64,000 nucleotides of DNA from Micropterix aruncella (taxonomy: Eukaryota; Arthropoda; Insecta; Lepidoptera; Micropterigidae): assembly GCA_944548615.1 (NCBI GenBank), contig OX155954.1, positions 1,469,335 to 1,533,334 of the forward strand. Direction: 5' to 3'. Position numbers and translations under genes: made by a program. The notes beneath the pieces are model-generated. The model searched no databases. It was not told the DNA's origin and saw nothing but the letters and a program-made list of their open reading frames with translations. Positions 26,446-36,612 of this stretch are shown here, piece after piece; the first letter of the stretch is position 1; each line of letters starts with the position of its first letter.

Positions 26446-26879
26446 TTTTTTTTCGTTAATCTCAGAGTCCTCGGTTTGCTCTTTAGAATCATGGAGGGGT
26501 CCGATCCGTTCAATGCTCTATTAGCTCACGGGCGGCTTTCGAGATCTGAAGACAACCTACGGCATACGATCCCTGGTCACAGTAGTGTTTCTTCTCTGTA
26601 CATAGAACCCGTCGTTGGAATGCTATACCCACACATGTAAGGATAACACCGAGTTTGTATTGCTTCAAATGCATGCTCAAAGAATACTTTAACACGTGCT
26701 CATAAATTTGTCTCATCCCCTCCCTTCCCCCTCCCTGCGTGGTCATAGATCTATTGCTTTTTAAACATTTTAATTTTTGTTTAATTTTCTGCTGTATTTC
26801 AACGTTAGGCACATTTGATACAAGCTGCCTTTAAAAGTTATTTCAATAATAGTTTTATCGTATATTTACAGCAGCACAT

Positions 26880-26978
26880 GTTTTCCCATTAGGTTAAGGT
26901 TAGCTGTAAGATAATGGTTAAACGCAAAAAGCTCGCTAATTTGTTTCATCAGACAGCATTTTATTATTATTATTATCA
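26880..26978 (+). mobile_element. LINE 3'-end fragment
   Basis: CCATTAGGTTAAGGTTAGCT ... GCTCGCTAATTTGTTTCATC followed by (TTA)n. Plus-oriented copy of the tail also seen at 10664, 12345 and 47035. Confidence 0.55.
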
Positions 26979-26999
26979 ACGATTTCAAAAATACTCTAA

Positions 27000-28617
27000 A
27001 AAAAAATTTATTTATTTATTTATATAAGTAATGCAAATAATTAAAAAGTAAACAATTTCAGCTTAGGACTACTTACGAAATTGAATCAAAAGCAGAAAAA
27101 AGAATACAATGCATAGTCTAGTGGCAACGTCACCTAACTAGGCCGGGACCTGTTCTAAGGTAAACGTTATTTTTTTAATGTGCTTGCACAAATACCGTGT
27201 TTATATGAGTGGCATATATTCCATGTATGCACAAAAATGGAATTGCAAAAAATATTAAAAATGACTAAATACTTGATTAAATTAAATAATTGAATTAAAG
27301 TTAGAAGTGGAAAATTAAAATGACAGCAAATAAATTCAAATCATAAAAAAAAACAAAACAAAACAAAAAAAAAAAAACAATTTAAAATAGTTAAAATTAG
27401 AATAAGAATTTAAACAAAATAGTCCTGCATTTTACTTATAACTAGGATAAAATAGTGTTAAAACTAAAACAAATTATCTCTTAATATACGTTAAAACACA
27501 AGAATAATAATAATAATAATAAATAAAATAATAATAATAAAATAATACAATATAAGATTCAAAATATTCAAATGTCCGGGTTAGGTTATAATGTCCAGTA
27601 TTTTTAAAATTCCTTGTCTTCCCTCTTTTACAAGCCAGTTTCTAAGCAGCCTTTTAAAGTAGGTCTTATTTTGTGCTGATTTTATGTCGCCAGGAAGAGC
27701 ATTGAAAAACCTTGGGGCAATGAATGTATAGGTTCGCTGACCAAAAGTAGTATTACCTTCTGGGTACTATCATATTATTATCTTCGGAAAACCTCGTTGA
27801 TAGGGTATTTTGAGAAAAAATATTTATCTGATTGAACTTAATATATGATAGTGATGTTTTTAAATATAGTTGCCTAATATCTAACACATTATATTCATTG
27901 AAAAGATTTTCCGAAGGATAACGATACGGCTTTCGCATGATAATCTTTAAAATCGACTTTTGTGCAATATCTAAGGGGTAAAGAATGGTTTTAGAACAAC
28001 CGCCCCATCCTATCATCCCGTAGCTCAAGATACTCTCACACAATGCATAATAAACGCTTTTTAGTGTTTTTGGGCCTAAAATATTTCTTACCTCTTTGAA
28101 AGTGTATCCTAGTTTACGAACTTTAGATGCTAATTTATCCGTGTGTTCTTGCCATCTTAGTTTATTATCTATGGTGATACCGAGATATTTAAATGATTCC
28201 ACTCTTTCTAAAATATGACAGTTGCAACCATTCTGTCTGTTGCATGTGTGTATAACAACGTTGTGCTCCAATGAGGGTTGACCTTTAACATTAATACTAA
28301 AAGTGATTAATTTTGTTTTTTCTATATTTAAACTGAGCAGCGAATTATCTAACCAATCTCTAACTATATTTATGCCTTTGTTGGCTTTTTCAAATGTCGT
28401 TTTCCAGTTTTCACCTTCAAATATAATTGTAGTGTCATCGGCAAATGATATAGTTTTTCCTACTAGATCACATAGATTGTTAATATAAATTAGAAATAAA
28501 ATAGGCCCGAGTACACTGCCTTGGGGCACACCGAACGATATACCGACAGGATTACTGGTAGTATTATGTATAGATGTGATTTGGGTTCTATTTGACAGAT
28601 AGCTATTGGAAACCATT
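27000..28617 (-). mobile_element. 5'-truncated LINE (jockey/CR1-like)
   Basis: From right to left: truncation point at about 28617, RT and C-terminal coding sequence (28616-27570), a 3' UTR containing an internal (ATT)n run (27503-27545) and a GGCCTAGTTAGG-type block (~27140), and a (TAAA)n tail near 27005-27030. The C-terminal block and 3' UTR are shared with 35605-36612, 48888-49733 and 59427-60222. The missing endonuclease and N-terminal RT indicate abortive reverse transcription. Confidence 0.82.
27753..28616 (-). CDS. LINE ORF2 reverse transcriptase, partial
   Basis: 287 codons covering the second half of an RNA-directed DNA polymerase. Motifs in order: SYLSNRTQ (~5-12), GVPQGSVLGPILFLIYINNL (~29-48, fingers/palm), FADDTTI with the catalytic aspartates (~58-64), SLNIEKTKL (~94-102), FKYLGITID (~142-150), then ESILSYGMIGWGG (~193-205) and the family C-terminal region (RKPYRYPSENLF ... 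VLDIRQLYLK). In life the enzyme would copy LINE RNA at a nicked target. The frame opens right after an in-frame stop at the truncation point. It closes early because of a one-base insertion near 27755. Skipping that base, the frame continues TFGQRTYTFIAPRFFNALPG to about 27570. Family is jockey/CR1-like by motif, not proven. Confidence 0.85.
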   Translation of the reverse strand: MVSNSYLSNRTQITSIHNTTSNPVGISFGVPQGSVLGPILFLIYINNLCDLVGKTISFADDTTIIFEGENWKTTFEKANKGINIVRDWLDNSLLSLNIEKTKLITFSINVKGQPSLEHNVVIHTCNRQNGCNCHILERVESFKYLGITIDNKLRWQEHTDKLASKVRKLGYTFKEVRNILGPKTLKSVYYALCESILSYGMIGWGGCSKTILYPLDIAQKSILKIIMRKPYRYPSENLFNEYNVLDIRQLYLKTSLSYIKFNQINIFSQNTLSTRFSEDNNMIVPRR

Positions 28618-28639
28618 CAAAATTTTCTTTTGTAGCAAC

Positions 28640-28810
28640 ATTCGGCAAAGACTAAAATAACAATATTTCTAACTACTGGCGTATAAACTGACACTGAGAT
28701 AATATGTTCTTTTAAAAATCAGAATCAGATTTTTTTCAATTACCTTGACTCGTTTTTATGCGTATTTCTCAAAAGATATAGATTGTTAAATAAAACTTCA
28801 GTCCTTTGAA
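28640..28810. repeat. Repeat family RH copy 2
   Basis: Ordered matches to 8225-8400: AAACTGACACTGAGATAA, TTTTAAAAATCAGAATC and GCGTATTTCTCAAAAGATAT. It abuts the truncated end of the LINE. Confidence 0.5.
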
Positions 28811-29859
28811 ACATTATACCTTTATCTATTTATTAATATTATCCAATTAAGTAACAGACTTTGACAAAAATAAAGAGTATAAATAATAATATTTTTACAA
28901 CATTTCCTTTTCGATACAGATTATATGACATTTGAGTAGATCCTATCCACCCACTAAATTGTATATCTGTTTTAGGGGTGATAGTATTTAAAAAATAGTC
29001 ACTTTAAAATGGTTGACTGTAAGATATCGCTATAGCGATAAGTCCGACATTTGTGTAGAAATCGTTTTTTTTATAAAACCAGTGTAATATTCATTAGGTA
29101 ATATTTTAATAGCACGATAAAGTTATTCGATATTTTTATAGCACGATATATTCTATTCCATTCTAAACTTTTACTTTCTTTTCCTTTCATTTATTAAGAT
29201 TGCTCATTCACTCCTAGAAACTAAAAGAGATATATTTAAATTAATTACTTTAAGCGACTAATATTAAATATATAAATAGGTGAATAAATAAATAAACAAA
29301 TAATTTGAACAATAAGTTCAATCTGTTAAAAAGGTTCTTTATTATGCACATATAGCTATTAATATAGCAGCCTTTAATATGGAATTAAATTATTTAGTAT
29401 AATCATATTAATTTGCTTTAAATATAGTCAAGTAAATGTATATATTATCAAGTATCAAATATAGTCATTATCAAAGCCTACGTCAGGATGTGAGTTACCA
29501 ATTCTTCGCACTCACTTCTACTCATAGTCATAGTTTATTAATTCCAAAAAGTACATACTGTGGAATGCGTCATTTTTCATTATCGTACAATTATTAATAT
29601 CTTCATTACATGTACATATACTTTATATAAAGGTACGAATGGTTCAATAATTTAAAAAAACCACAAATAACAAAAAAAAAATACAATAATAGTCAATATA
29701 AAAAAAAATCAATAGGTTTTTCAAGAATAATCAGCACTAGAGTAATACTAAGATAGCAAAATAAAAAAACGAAATTACTTCAAAAGGAAATTTAAATAAA
29801 ATACTGTAAAAGATATAGAAATAATCCATATCATAATATCACATAATTATTTATTAAAA
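28811..29859. other. Unassigned AT-rich sequence
   Basis: No gene or known repeat. A-rich runs lie at 29655-29710 and 29765-29775. Confidence 0.45.
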
Positions 29860-30360
29860 AAAAAAGTTTATTCAGCAATAAAGAAATAGATTACATTTAT
29901 ATAATTACATTAAAAACTCAACCACAACCTTGCTAAATTCATCTAAGTTATAGAGAGCATGGTTGGCTAGGTTTCTTTTTAGGCACTTTTTGAATGCCAC
30001 CTCTTTGAGTTTTTTAATTTCTGTTGGCAACAGATTAAAAAATTTAAAGCCAAATATAAAAAAGATTTCTGGTATAAACCCAGCCGTACTTTTGGAATCA
30101 CGATGTTATTTTTATTGCGTGTGTTATGTTTGTGAAAATTCGAGTGCTTTTCGTAGCCTTCCAAATTTGCTCTCGCATAAACTAAACACTGGTAAATAAA
30201 TTCACATTTCACAGTCAATTTTTTTTTATTTTTAAAGATCGGAGCACAGTTATCTCCTCTTTTTAACCCACATATCGTTCTGAGTGCATGTTTTTTCAGA
30301 ATAAAAATACGATTACTATCCGGTGCATTACCCCAGTTCAAAATACTCGTCGTCATGAGC
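29860..30360 (-). pseudogene. LINE ORF2 C-terminus (second subfamily)
   Basis: A 125-codon minus-strand frame (29979-30356) begins with SILNWGNAPDSNRIF, then KKHALRTICGLKRGDNC, EFIYQCLVYAR and HNTRNKNN, and ends with VRLGLYQKSFLYLALNF. This is the post-RT region of a LINE ORF2 protein. It parallels the frame at 45048-45420 (KKALRSMYQV, FIYQCLMYAR, HHTRGNS, KSYLYLSIKFYNLLP). The RT core is absent, and the 3' part ends in a T-rich (minus: A-poor) stretch at 29860. It is dead by truncation. Confidence 0.75.
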
Positions 30361-31005
30361 GTCTTATTAATGTATTTTTTCAGTCACTGATGATTAAACT
30401 CTGCACTCCAGCCTCCGTCAAGTTCGTAAAATATGTATAGTTAAAATATTTGTAATTACACATTTTATTTTGATTACGCGATATGGTGTTTAAGGTGGTA
30501 TCCCTCCACAAGGCATCTAACCGGAAACGAAGCTATTTTCCCAAAAATAGTCATGCGATCGGTCGATGCACGCGCGTGAAATAATAATACCCCTGCCTGT
30601 ATTGACAGGTTAAGTGGTTCTGTTGCCTACAATCCCACAAAACGAAATGCTTAATGAAACTGCGGAAAATTTCCATGGAAAACGTGATTAACCTTAATCA
30701 TACAAGTCATAATAAAAACGCGCGTCTGAAACACACGTCGATTTTTAACCGACGACGCAACGACTAAAAAGGCGGCCAACGATACAAATCGCGAAAAACA
30801 CTCTAATGATGCAGACATATAACAACAAAAAAGTGTTATTTTGTCACAAGTGATTTTGTCGCTTCTAAACAGTTATAAAACAAAGTCCCCTAAAAACGTC
30901 TAGTCAAGACCCTCTCGACAGATTTCGATGCGGTTTAGTTTTCACTGTTCGTTAGAGCAGTTGGCCGTTAGAGTGGAGATGGAAGGTTGATGTGTATCTA
31001 GTAAC
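30361..31005. other. Unassigned sequence
   Basis: 30480-30960 is moderately CpG-rich with no open frame of note and no internal repeats. A regulatory or ancient repeat origin cannot be excluded. Confidence 0.4.
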
Positions 31006-31075
31006 CATTGATTATATAGCGTATTAGATTGATCAATGTCGTCCTGTAATTTGGTAACTGGTTTCGGTATTTCGC
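31006..31075 (-). mobile_element. RB element terminal fragment
   Basis: GATTATATAGCGTATTAGAT then CCTGTAATTTGG is the RB terminal repeat read inward. Only about 60 bp remain. Confidence 0.5.
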
Positions 31076-31179
31076 AAAAGGTGGTGAACGGTTTCGTGCA
31101 GCTTGGGCCACAAGATCCACTTTGTTCTCGGATCGGCTCAACTCACGATTCAGTTCCTATTCAAAAGCCTCCTCGTGTG

Positions 31180-31290
31180 AAAGGCTACCCCGGGTAAGAC
31201 TCTCGCGTATCAGGTGGTGGACCGGTTTCTCCCGGCAGGAATAAATCCCGGCGCCACTGGACGGTTTGCGCACCGATCGACGAAGAATGA
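31180..31290 (+). repeat. RA repeat, 5' segment of a split copy
   Basis: GGGTAAGACTCT ... CCGGCGCCACTGGACGG ... TTTGCGCACCG matches RA just before the point where the segment at 32100 resumes. The two pieces together look like one RA copy opened by later insertions. Confidence 0.55.
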
Positions 31291-31344
31291 CGCGATAGAA
31301 GTGCGTTTCAGACAAGCGAGATCCCGGGTTAGAAATACAAGAAA

Positions 31345-31605
31345 AAGACTTTGGCATAGTGGTTAGGTCGCCGGATCCTACATTGTAGGTTTAGGATCGA
31401 TTCCCGGCTAGGTCATCATTTTCCGTTGGGATAAAATTAACGGAATTGCATTTCAATTCTATCGATCGAATGCAATAACAAGACACACATTTTTACACAA
31501 GAGCTACACGCACACATACATATAAACACTTCATAGTAGGGTTGTTTGTAAGAGATCGTCGTTCGGTAATAAACCCGCCCATTGTGAAATTCCACTATAA
31601 AGAGT
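31345..31605 (+). mobile_element. tRNA-derived SINE copy 2
   Basis: The head has a Pol III box A-like TGGCATAGTGG at 31352 and box B GGATCGATTCC at 31394, about 42 nt apart as in tRNA genes. It is followed by the body words TTGGGATAAAATTAA and CTTCATAGTAGGGTTG, shared with copy 1. It lacks an intact acceptor stem, so it is not a functional tRNA. It is flanked by imperfect direct repeats at 31291-31325 and 31663-31700 that share CGATAGAAGTGCGTTT. Confidence 0.8.
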
Positions 31606-32099
31606 AGAAACAAACAAATATCTATAAAAAGGGGACTAAGCAGTGACGAGTTAAGTTAATTAAGTCGATAGAAGTGCGTTTTGGAATAAGTAAGATCCAG
31701 AGAGAAACAAGTGGAACAATTGAGATCCCTAGAAGCAGAAGAAAAATACGATTTAACAATTAACTGTCAGCGAATACGACAGAACCTTTCCACCGGCCAA
31801 TTTCGGTTTTGACATCCAATGTCATCATAGCCACACCCCTCCTAGTTCTCGTTTACTTTACCAGGCGAAACTATCGCATGGCAACGGCGCGGAATATATT
31901 TACAGTAGTCTGTAGGCCGTGACATTTTGTCGCGGACCGAAGTGTTTTCTAAAATAACACGTGTACGAAAAAATAACAACTCTCGCTTCCTGGCGCTCGC
32001 CCAAAAACTGAGACAATAAAGAATCAACGTCTGCTATCTTTGACGACGCGAAGATCCTTCGATTGTTATCATTTCGGCCTGTGGATGTTAACGGCGCAA
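31606..32099. other. Unassigned sequence between RA halves
   Basis: No gene recognised. It starts with the second copy of the direct repeat flanking the SINE. A 14-bp word (CATTTCGGCCTGTG) is repeated in tandem at about 32066-32115, just before RA resumes. Confidence 0.4.
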
Positions 32100-32625
32100 C
32101 ATTTCGGCCTGTGGATGAGCGGCGCAAGCCAATCGACTGTGCTCTCCGACTAACAATCGGGGGAGTCTGGGAACTGTATTGTTTCCTATAGAGCGGGGGT
32201 GGTTGTCTACCTTACGGCCACTGCTCTTGAAATGACCATTGGCCATCCGATCCCGGTTCAGAGTCGGGCAAAGGACGCCTTGGTCCGCGATAGATTCGGT
32301 GCACACCGTTTCACCGCTTCGTAAGGGAGAGGACCGCGCAAGCGACCTCGAACTCGGAAACAATCGAGAGACCGGAGAAATCTGGTCACAATTGGAAGTG
32401 AGGGCGCGAGTATCTCGAGCCCGCCGGGTTTATTCCTCGCTCACTCGCGGTAAGGCGTTGGACTCTCACGGGTTGTGACGTAGCTGGACGTAGGATTGTA
32501 CTGTCCAAAGTCTTCTACGTTCACTGCAGGGCGACAGAACGACTAATCGTTAAAACGTCCTGTGGTGACGGGCTCGCCCGTTGTAGTCGACACCGCAAGA
32601 TGTGGATGTCAACGGATTTCTAATG
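32100..32625 (+). repeat. RA repeat, 3' segment of a split copy
   Basis: GCGCAAGCCAATCGACTGTG through CCGCGATAGATTCGGTGC, GAGAGGACCGCGCAAGCGAC and CTCGCCCGTTGTAGTCGACA. It is very similar to 47700-48175 and lacks only the first ~200 bp, some of which are found at 31180-31290. Confidence 0.75.
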
Positions 32626-32674
32626 GTTTAGCGGGTCCCTAATGGTTCCGCGCAGCTTGGGCAGTGAGGGCCGC

Positions 32675-33266
32675 TGTGACACCCCAATACTGCAGAGTCG
32701 CTGGGTTTATAAATTCCGCGCGGGGGAGGGGTGGGGTAGGCGGTAGTTAGGGCAGTGAGAACTGTCTTTGCTTCCGCCAATTTAACAAAATGAAATATCA
32801 CTTTTTCGAGAAAAAAATTACATAATCGAAAACACAAGTGAAAGAAGTGACTAGTCGGGGAGGGGGGTGGACTTTTCTAAGATGGTCGCCATGTCCAAAA
32901 AAATATATGACATGCTCTCGCGACCATTGCACGTGAATATGAGGAAGGTCAGCAGTAACTAAGTACGGCTCTCGAAAGAGCAAACACAATCGGACACAGT
33001 CGGACCACAATCAATAAACGGAAAGTAATCGGAGGTTAATCGAGTGCCAGTTCAGTCGAGTTCCGTCACTGATCAAAATCAAGCAGCAACATTTCAACTA
33101 CAAGAGTATCAGATACATGGGCATTCACGATCGTCAGCGAGTATTAGTAATCAGACGTATAGCCAGCCAATGTTATGTCATATCAAGGGAGAGCATACAA
33201 ATCCATGTAAAGAATACCAATAAAACGAACTACAACTGAAGTCGGCGTTTTCTTCAAACCGTTACA
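32675..33266 (+). mobile_element. Candidate solo LTR
   Basis: Begins TGTGACACCCC and ends AACCGTTACA, a weak TGTNAC/GTNACA inverted end of LTR type. TTTATAAATTCC (~32708) could be a TATA element. An arthropod-type initiator TCAGT lies near 33051, and an AATAAA signal lies near 33221. About 590 bp. There is no second LTR, primer-binding site, gag or pol nearby, and the flanking 5 bp do not match. Moderate to low confidence. Confidence 0.35.
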
Positions 33267-33560
33267 CCCTTTGTCACGACGATTGTCTTCCTTGCTCCTG
33301 CGTTATTTAGAGTCACTTTCTCAGCATCCTCAGTTCTTTCCCGTGGCATAAAGCCGATTTGTTTGCTGCTCATTTCTTCGCAGCTGCGGAAGGGCTATTA
33401 GACTCGGGTTGCTTCTACTGGATTTGCCCAAAACGGGGAGTAGTTCTATAGGTCGAGCAGTCACCTTTACGAGGTTTGGGGGGGGGGGGCTTTAATCGCG
33501 GCATGTTTCCACGTAGTTGGGAAGTATTTGCTCTCCTTTCTTAGCGTCTGTGGAAGTGCC
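33267..33560 (-). pseudogene. R1-like reverse-transcriptase relic
   Basis: The minus strand, reading across several frames, gives YFPTTWKHAAIKA, then RPIELLPVLGKS, then SSKQIGFMPRERTEDA and ARKTIVV. These match the FPxxWKxAxIxxIPKP, RPISLLPVLGK, QxGFxPGxST and D-A blocks of R1/jockey-type RT in the right order. At least two frame changes separate them. A G12 run (C on the minus strand, ~33478-33490) sits at the first break. Further leftover pieces may extend to about 33700. Confidence 0.65.
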
Positions 33561-34099
33561 ATTGGAGTCTGGTTGCTATTAACTCTTCAGGATTTTCCTC
33601 ATCGCGACAAGTAGTCCTATATGTTGAGAAATTTTAGATTTGGGGAAGACTTTAATAGCGCCATCCACGTAGTCGAGAAATGTGCGGTCTGTAGACGTTG
33701 CGTTCGTTAGCATATAAACAGGAAAGCTAGGGAGCCCTACTGGATTGCTAGTGCTCTCGCTTTGAGGTTGGTCTCAGCTGGGAAGTGGCGTAACTGTATC
33801 AGTAGACTGATTGAGTCTTAAAGTCGTTGCGTTGCTCATTTCAAAGTAACAAGATCGTTAGTATAGATGCTTATATAGACAACAGGCGTTGTAGAGAGAT
33901 GTAAATTATTTCCAGTTGCACTTGAACAGGTCTTTACGAAAGTCAGCTGTGAGCCCTTTCATTCATAGGGCCCTGTTTTAGTTGATCGCTAAAACTATAT
34001 CCAATATCACTATTCTTGTATAGCCCTTTCATTCTATACATGAAGTCTTGGTCGTCATCACCTAATGTAGACTTTAGGCGGCTTTGTGGATCGGTTAGC
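33561..34099. other. Degenerate sequence, possibly continuing the RT relic
   Basis: Some words partly duplicate the preceding RT segment. Otherwise no gene is recognised. A short duplicated block (CCCTTTCATTC) occurs at 33955 and 34025. Confidence 0.35.
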
Positions 34100-34499
34100 C
34101 GGTTTATAGGTTTGATGGTGGAATCGTTGGCCTGCACGTAGCGTGCAACGTCGCGCTTTGCAGTTCGTTGACGTAACGCCGCGCATCCGGCACGTGTTGT
34201 TTACCGCATATGCAGTAATAATCCAAACACCGACAGCGAAGAAAGAGCAGTTCTTGCTCCGGTGGATGAGCAGACGCAGTCTGCCGGCCGCGCGCTGCTT
34301 GCATTGTCTGGTGGCGCGTGCGGTCGCCGGGTCGACGACCCCGCCGCAGACCATCCCACTCTAGCCGCCCCTCCCTCCCCCTCGCGCCTTCGATGGCTGA
34401 TGGCTGCGTCTGCACTTCCGCTTCGCTCCTAATCGGGAACTAAACGCATCGCGCAGTTTCTAATTATTGCGCCGTGTCTTCGCCTTCACTCCGCGGAGA
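34100..34499. promoter_or_regulatory. CpG-rich block, possible promoter
   Basis: The most GC- and CpG-rich 400 bp of the window (CGCGCGCTGC, CGGTCGCCGGGTCGACGACC, CCGCGGAG). Overlapping open frames on both strands (64-103 codons) are arginine- and proline-rich with no motif, as expected of GC-rich noncoding DNA. No splice-supported exon was found. It could be a promoter or an unrecognised GC-rich repeat. Confidence 0.25.
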
Positions 34500-35010
34500 C
34501 GATTTCGCACGACCTCTTTGAGTGACATGGGCGCCTGATAGTTTTCAAAATAAAATGCATGATCCAGGAAGATTTGGCATTTAAGTTTTACCTCTTCGCG
34601 TGACATGAGCACCTGATACTTTTCAAGGCAAAATGCATGATCCAGGAAGATTTGATTAGTCAGATCGACAGCGGCATGCAGTTTGGATTTAAATTTGACC
34701 TCAACGCGTGACATGAGCGCCTGATACATTTCAAGACTAAATGCATGATCCCGGAAGATTTGATTAGTGAGATCGACCGGCGGCATGCAATTTAGTTTGG
34801 AATTAAAGTTGAAAATCTTCGCGTGACATGAGCACTTAATACTTTTCAAGACGAAATGCATGATCCCGGTAGATTTATTAGTCAGCTCGACAGCGGTATG
34901 CATTTAGTTTGGAATTAAGGTCGACCTCTTCGCATGACATGAGCACCTTATACTTTTCAAGACAAAATGCATGATCCCGGAAAATCGATTATTTAGTCAC
35001 TATACGAGTA
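34500..35010 (-). repeat. Minisatellite, ~111-bp unit, about 5 copies
   Basis: TGACATG(A/G)GC recurs at 34523, 34601, 34709, 34824 and 34935, giving spacings of 78, 108, 115 and 111 bp. The unit carries AAATGCATGATCC, GGAAGATTTGATTAGT and AGATCGACAGCGGCATGCA. The minus strand is open for 147 codons through four units (repeating xLTNQIFxDHAFxLExYQ), because units near 111 bp keep frame. No known protein family is recognised, so this is called a repeat, not a gene. A further diverged piece occurs at 35235-35400. Confidence 0.85.
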
Positions 35011-35164
35011 AATAAATCAAAATCAGATTTCACCACATGGAGTTTGAAGCACCCCACATTTCGGCGATTTCACAGCCACCGTGGTCCATCATAAACTTAA
35101 GTTCTGTGAGTTTTTGCTCTGCGGGTAGGCGGCATACTGCTACTGTTACTGCGCAGATTGTAGC

Positions 35165-35181
35165 GGGGGGGGGGGGGGGGG
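35165..35181 (+). repeat. G17 homopolymer
   Basis: Seventeen consecutive G. Together with C17 at 3037-3053 and shorter runs, such tracts are frequent assembly weak points. Confidence 0.9.
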
Positions 35182-35234
35182 AGGAGGCGAATCCTTCCTA
35201 AACTTTACGCACCGACGTCTAACAACCGCCATAA

Positions 35235-35400
35235 TCTTAGATTTGATTAGTCAGATCGACAGCGGCATGCAGTTTAGTTTGAAATTAAAACGCACGATCC
35301 CGGAAGAACGATTAGTCATTATGAATAAAACAAAATCGGATATTACCGCGTAAACTTTGAAGCACCCAACGGTTTGGTAAAGTTACTTTTTCTCTCACTA
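35235..35400. repeat. Outlying diverged minisatellite unit
   Basis: Starts with GATTTGATTAGTCAGATCGA and GCGGCATGCAGTTTAGTTTG, as in the array. It continues with a segment (TTTGAAGCACCC) that also follows the last array unit at about 35040, so a larger unit including the flank seems to have been duplicated. Confidence 0.65.
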
Positions 35401-35604
35401 ATCATTTACCGGAACAGAAACAAACTTACTGTATATATTTTAATAGAGCACAATGACCGCGGCGCTATAAAGTGACGCTCTACTGATTCTTCTTTATTTT
35501 CAATTGAATATTGTATGAGTATATACAAGGTGGATAAAAAAGTCCCTTTCTAATTAAAAAAAATGATACCTTTTTTAATTTGTATTTTTTTTCTTGTTTC
35601 GTAT

Positions 35605-36612
35605 TATTTATTTATTTTATTTATTTATTGTAATGTACATAATTTGCAACAAGCGTAACAAATCATACTTAATATCTAGTTTAAAATAAAACCCACAGCA
35701 AGTTGTGTCACGCATATAGTGAATATCGGTCCCATGTCGCCCAACTAAGTATACACTTGTTCTAGGGCAAACATATTAAACAAATACTAGTTTAAAAATA
35801 AACATATTCAAAAGAAAAAAAGTAGTTTAAACAAAAAGAGAAAAAGCGAAAATGGAAAAAAACCTTGAATTAAATAAAAATATGTATAAAAATAAAATAT
35901 GTAAATATATAATTATAATAAAATAAAACATTGAAGTAAATAGATAATTAAATACACTTATCCTTCGGTTAATAATAAACTATATAGTGACAACTTAAAT
36001 TATAAATAAAATTTGTAATATTTGTAGAAAAATAAAAAGTCACAATAAAATTATAATACCAGTAATAGTAAAGTTTCTAAAAAAAATAAAATAGTCACAA
36101 AGAAAAATTAAAATAATAGTAATAGTCACAAAGTGCAGCCAAACAAAGCTAGATATTTGAGAGTTCTTGATGTATTCGGGACCTTCCTGGCCCAAGCATC
36201 CACGAGACCAGTTGTTTCTTAAAAATTGAAATGCTCGGGCTAATCTTTATACCTGCAGGTAGGATGTTATATATCCTAGGCCCTAGACAAGTGAAATTCC
36301 TTTGGCCAAATGACGTACTCTTTCGGGGAACTACAACGTAGTCACTATTGGCACGTCTTGTGTGTTTAGTTTGCTGGGATTTAATTTTTTCCTTAAGAAC
36401 GATCTGACCTAAAATCATTTTCACATATAACATGCGCACTTCTAAAACATGCATTTCCTTAAATGTGAGATCTGATGCATATGTGAACGGTTTCCTTAAT
36501 ATTATTTTGATCAAACCCTTTTGCGCGACAAGAAGTGGTTGAAGAACCGTTTTCGCACATCCTCCCCAACCAATAATGCCGTGGTATAAAATGGACTCAG
36601 ATAGCGCCTAAT
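35605..36612 (-). mobile_element. 5'-truncated LINE with ORF2 C-terminus
   Basis: The coding remnant runs on the minus strand from about 36612 to 36149. ESILYHGIIGWGG is followed by RKPFTYASDLTF, VLEVRMLYVKM, VVVPRKSTSFGQRNFT and GPRIYNILPAG, ending at a natural stop. This aligns block by block with 27570-28040 and 59780-60222. The 3' UTR is A-poor on the minus strand (A-rich on plus) and contains a CTTAGTTGGGCG-type block near 35745. It ends in a (TAAA)n-like tail at 35605-35640. Only the last ~155 codons of ORF2 remain. Confidence 0.78.

Noticed and set aside
31345..31415. Functional tRNA gene
   Set aside because: Box A and B are present, but the acceptor stem does not pair and the same head is joined to a shared body in a second copy, so it is a SINE.
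34460..34903. 147-codon repetitive minus-strand protein
   Set aside because: The frame is produced by a tandem repeat with near-triplet period; no protein family, start context or splice evidence supports a gene.
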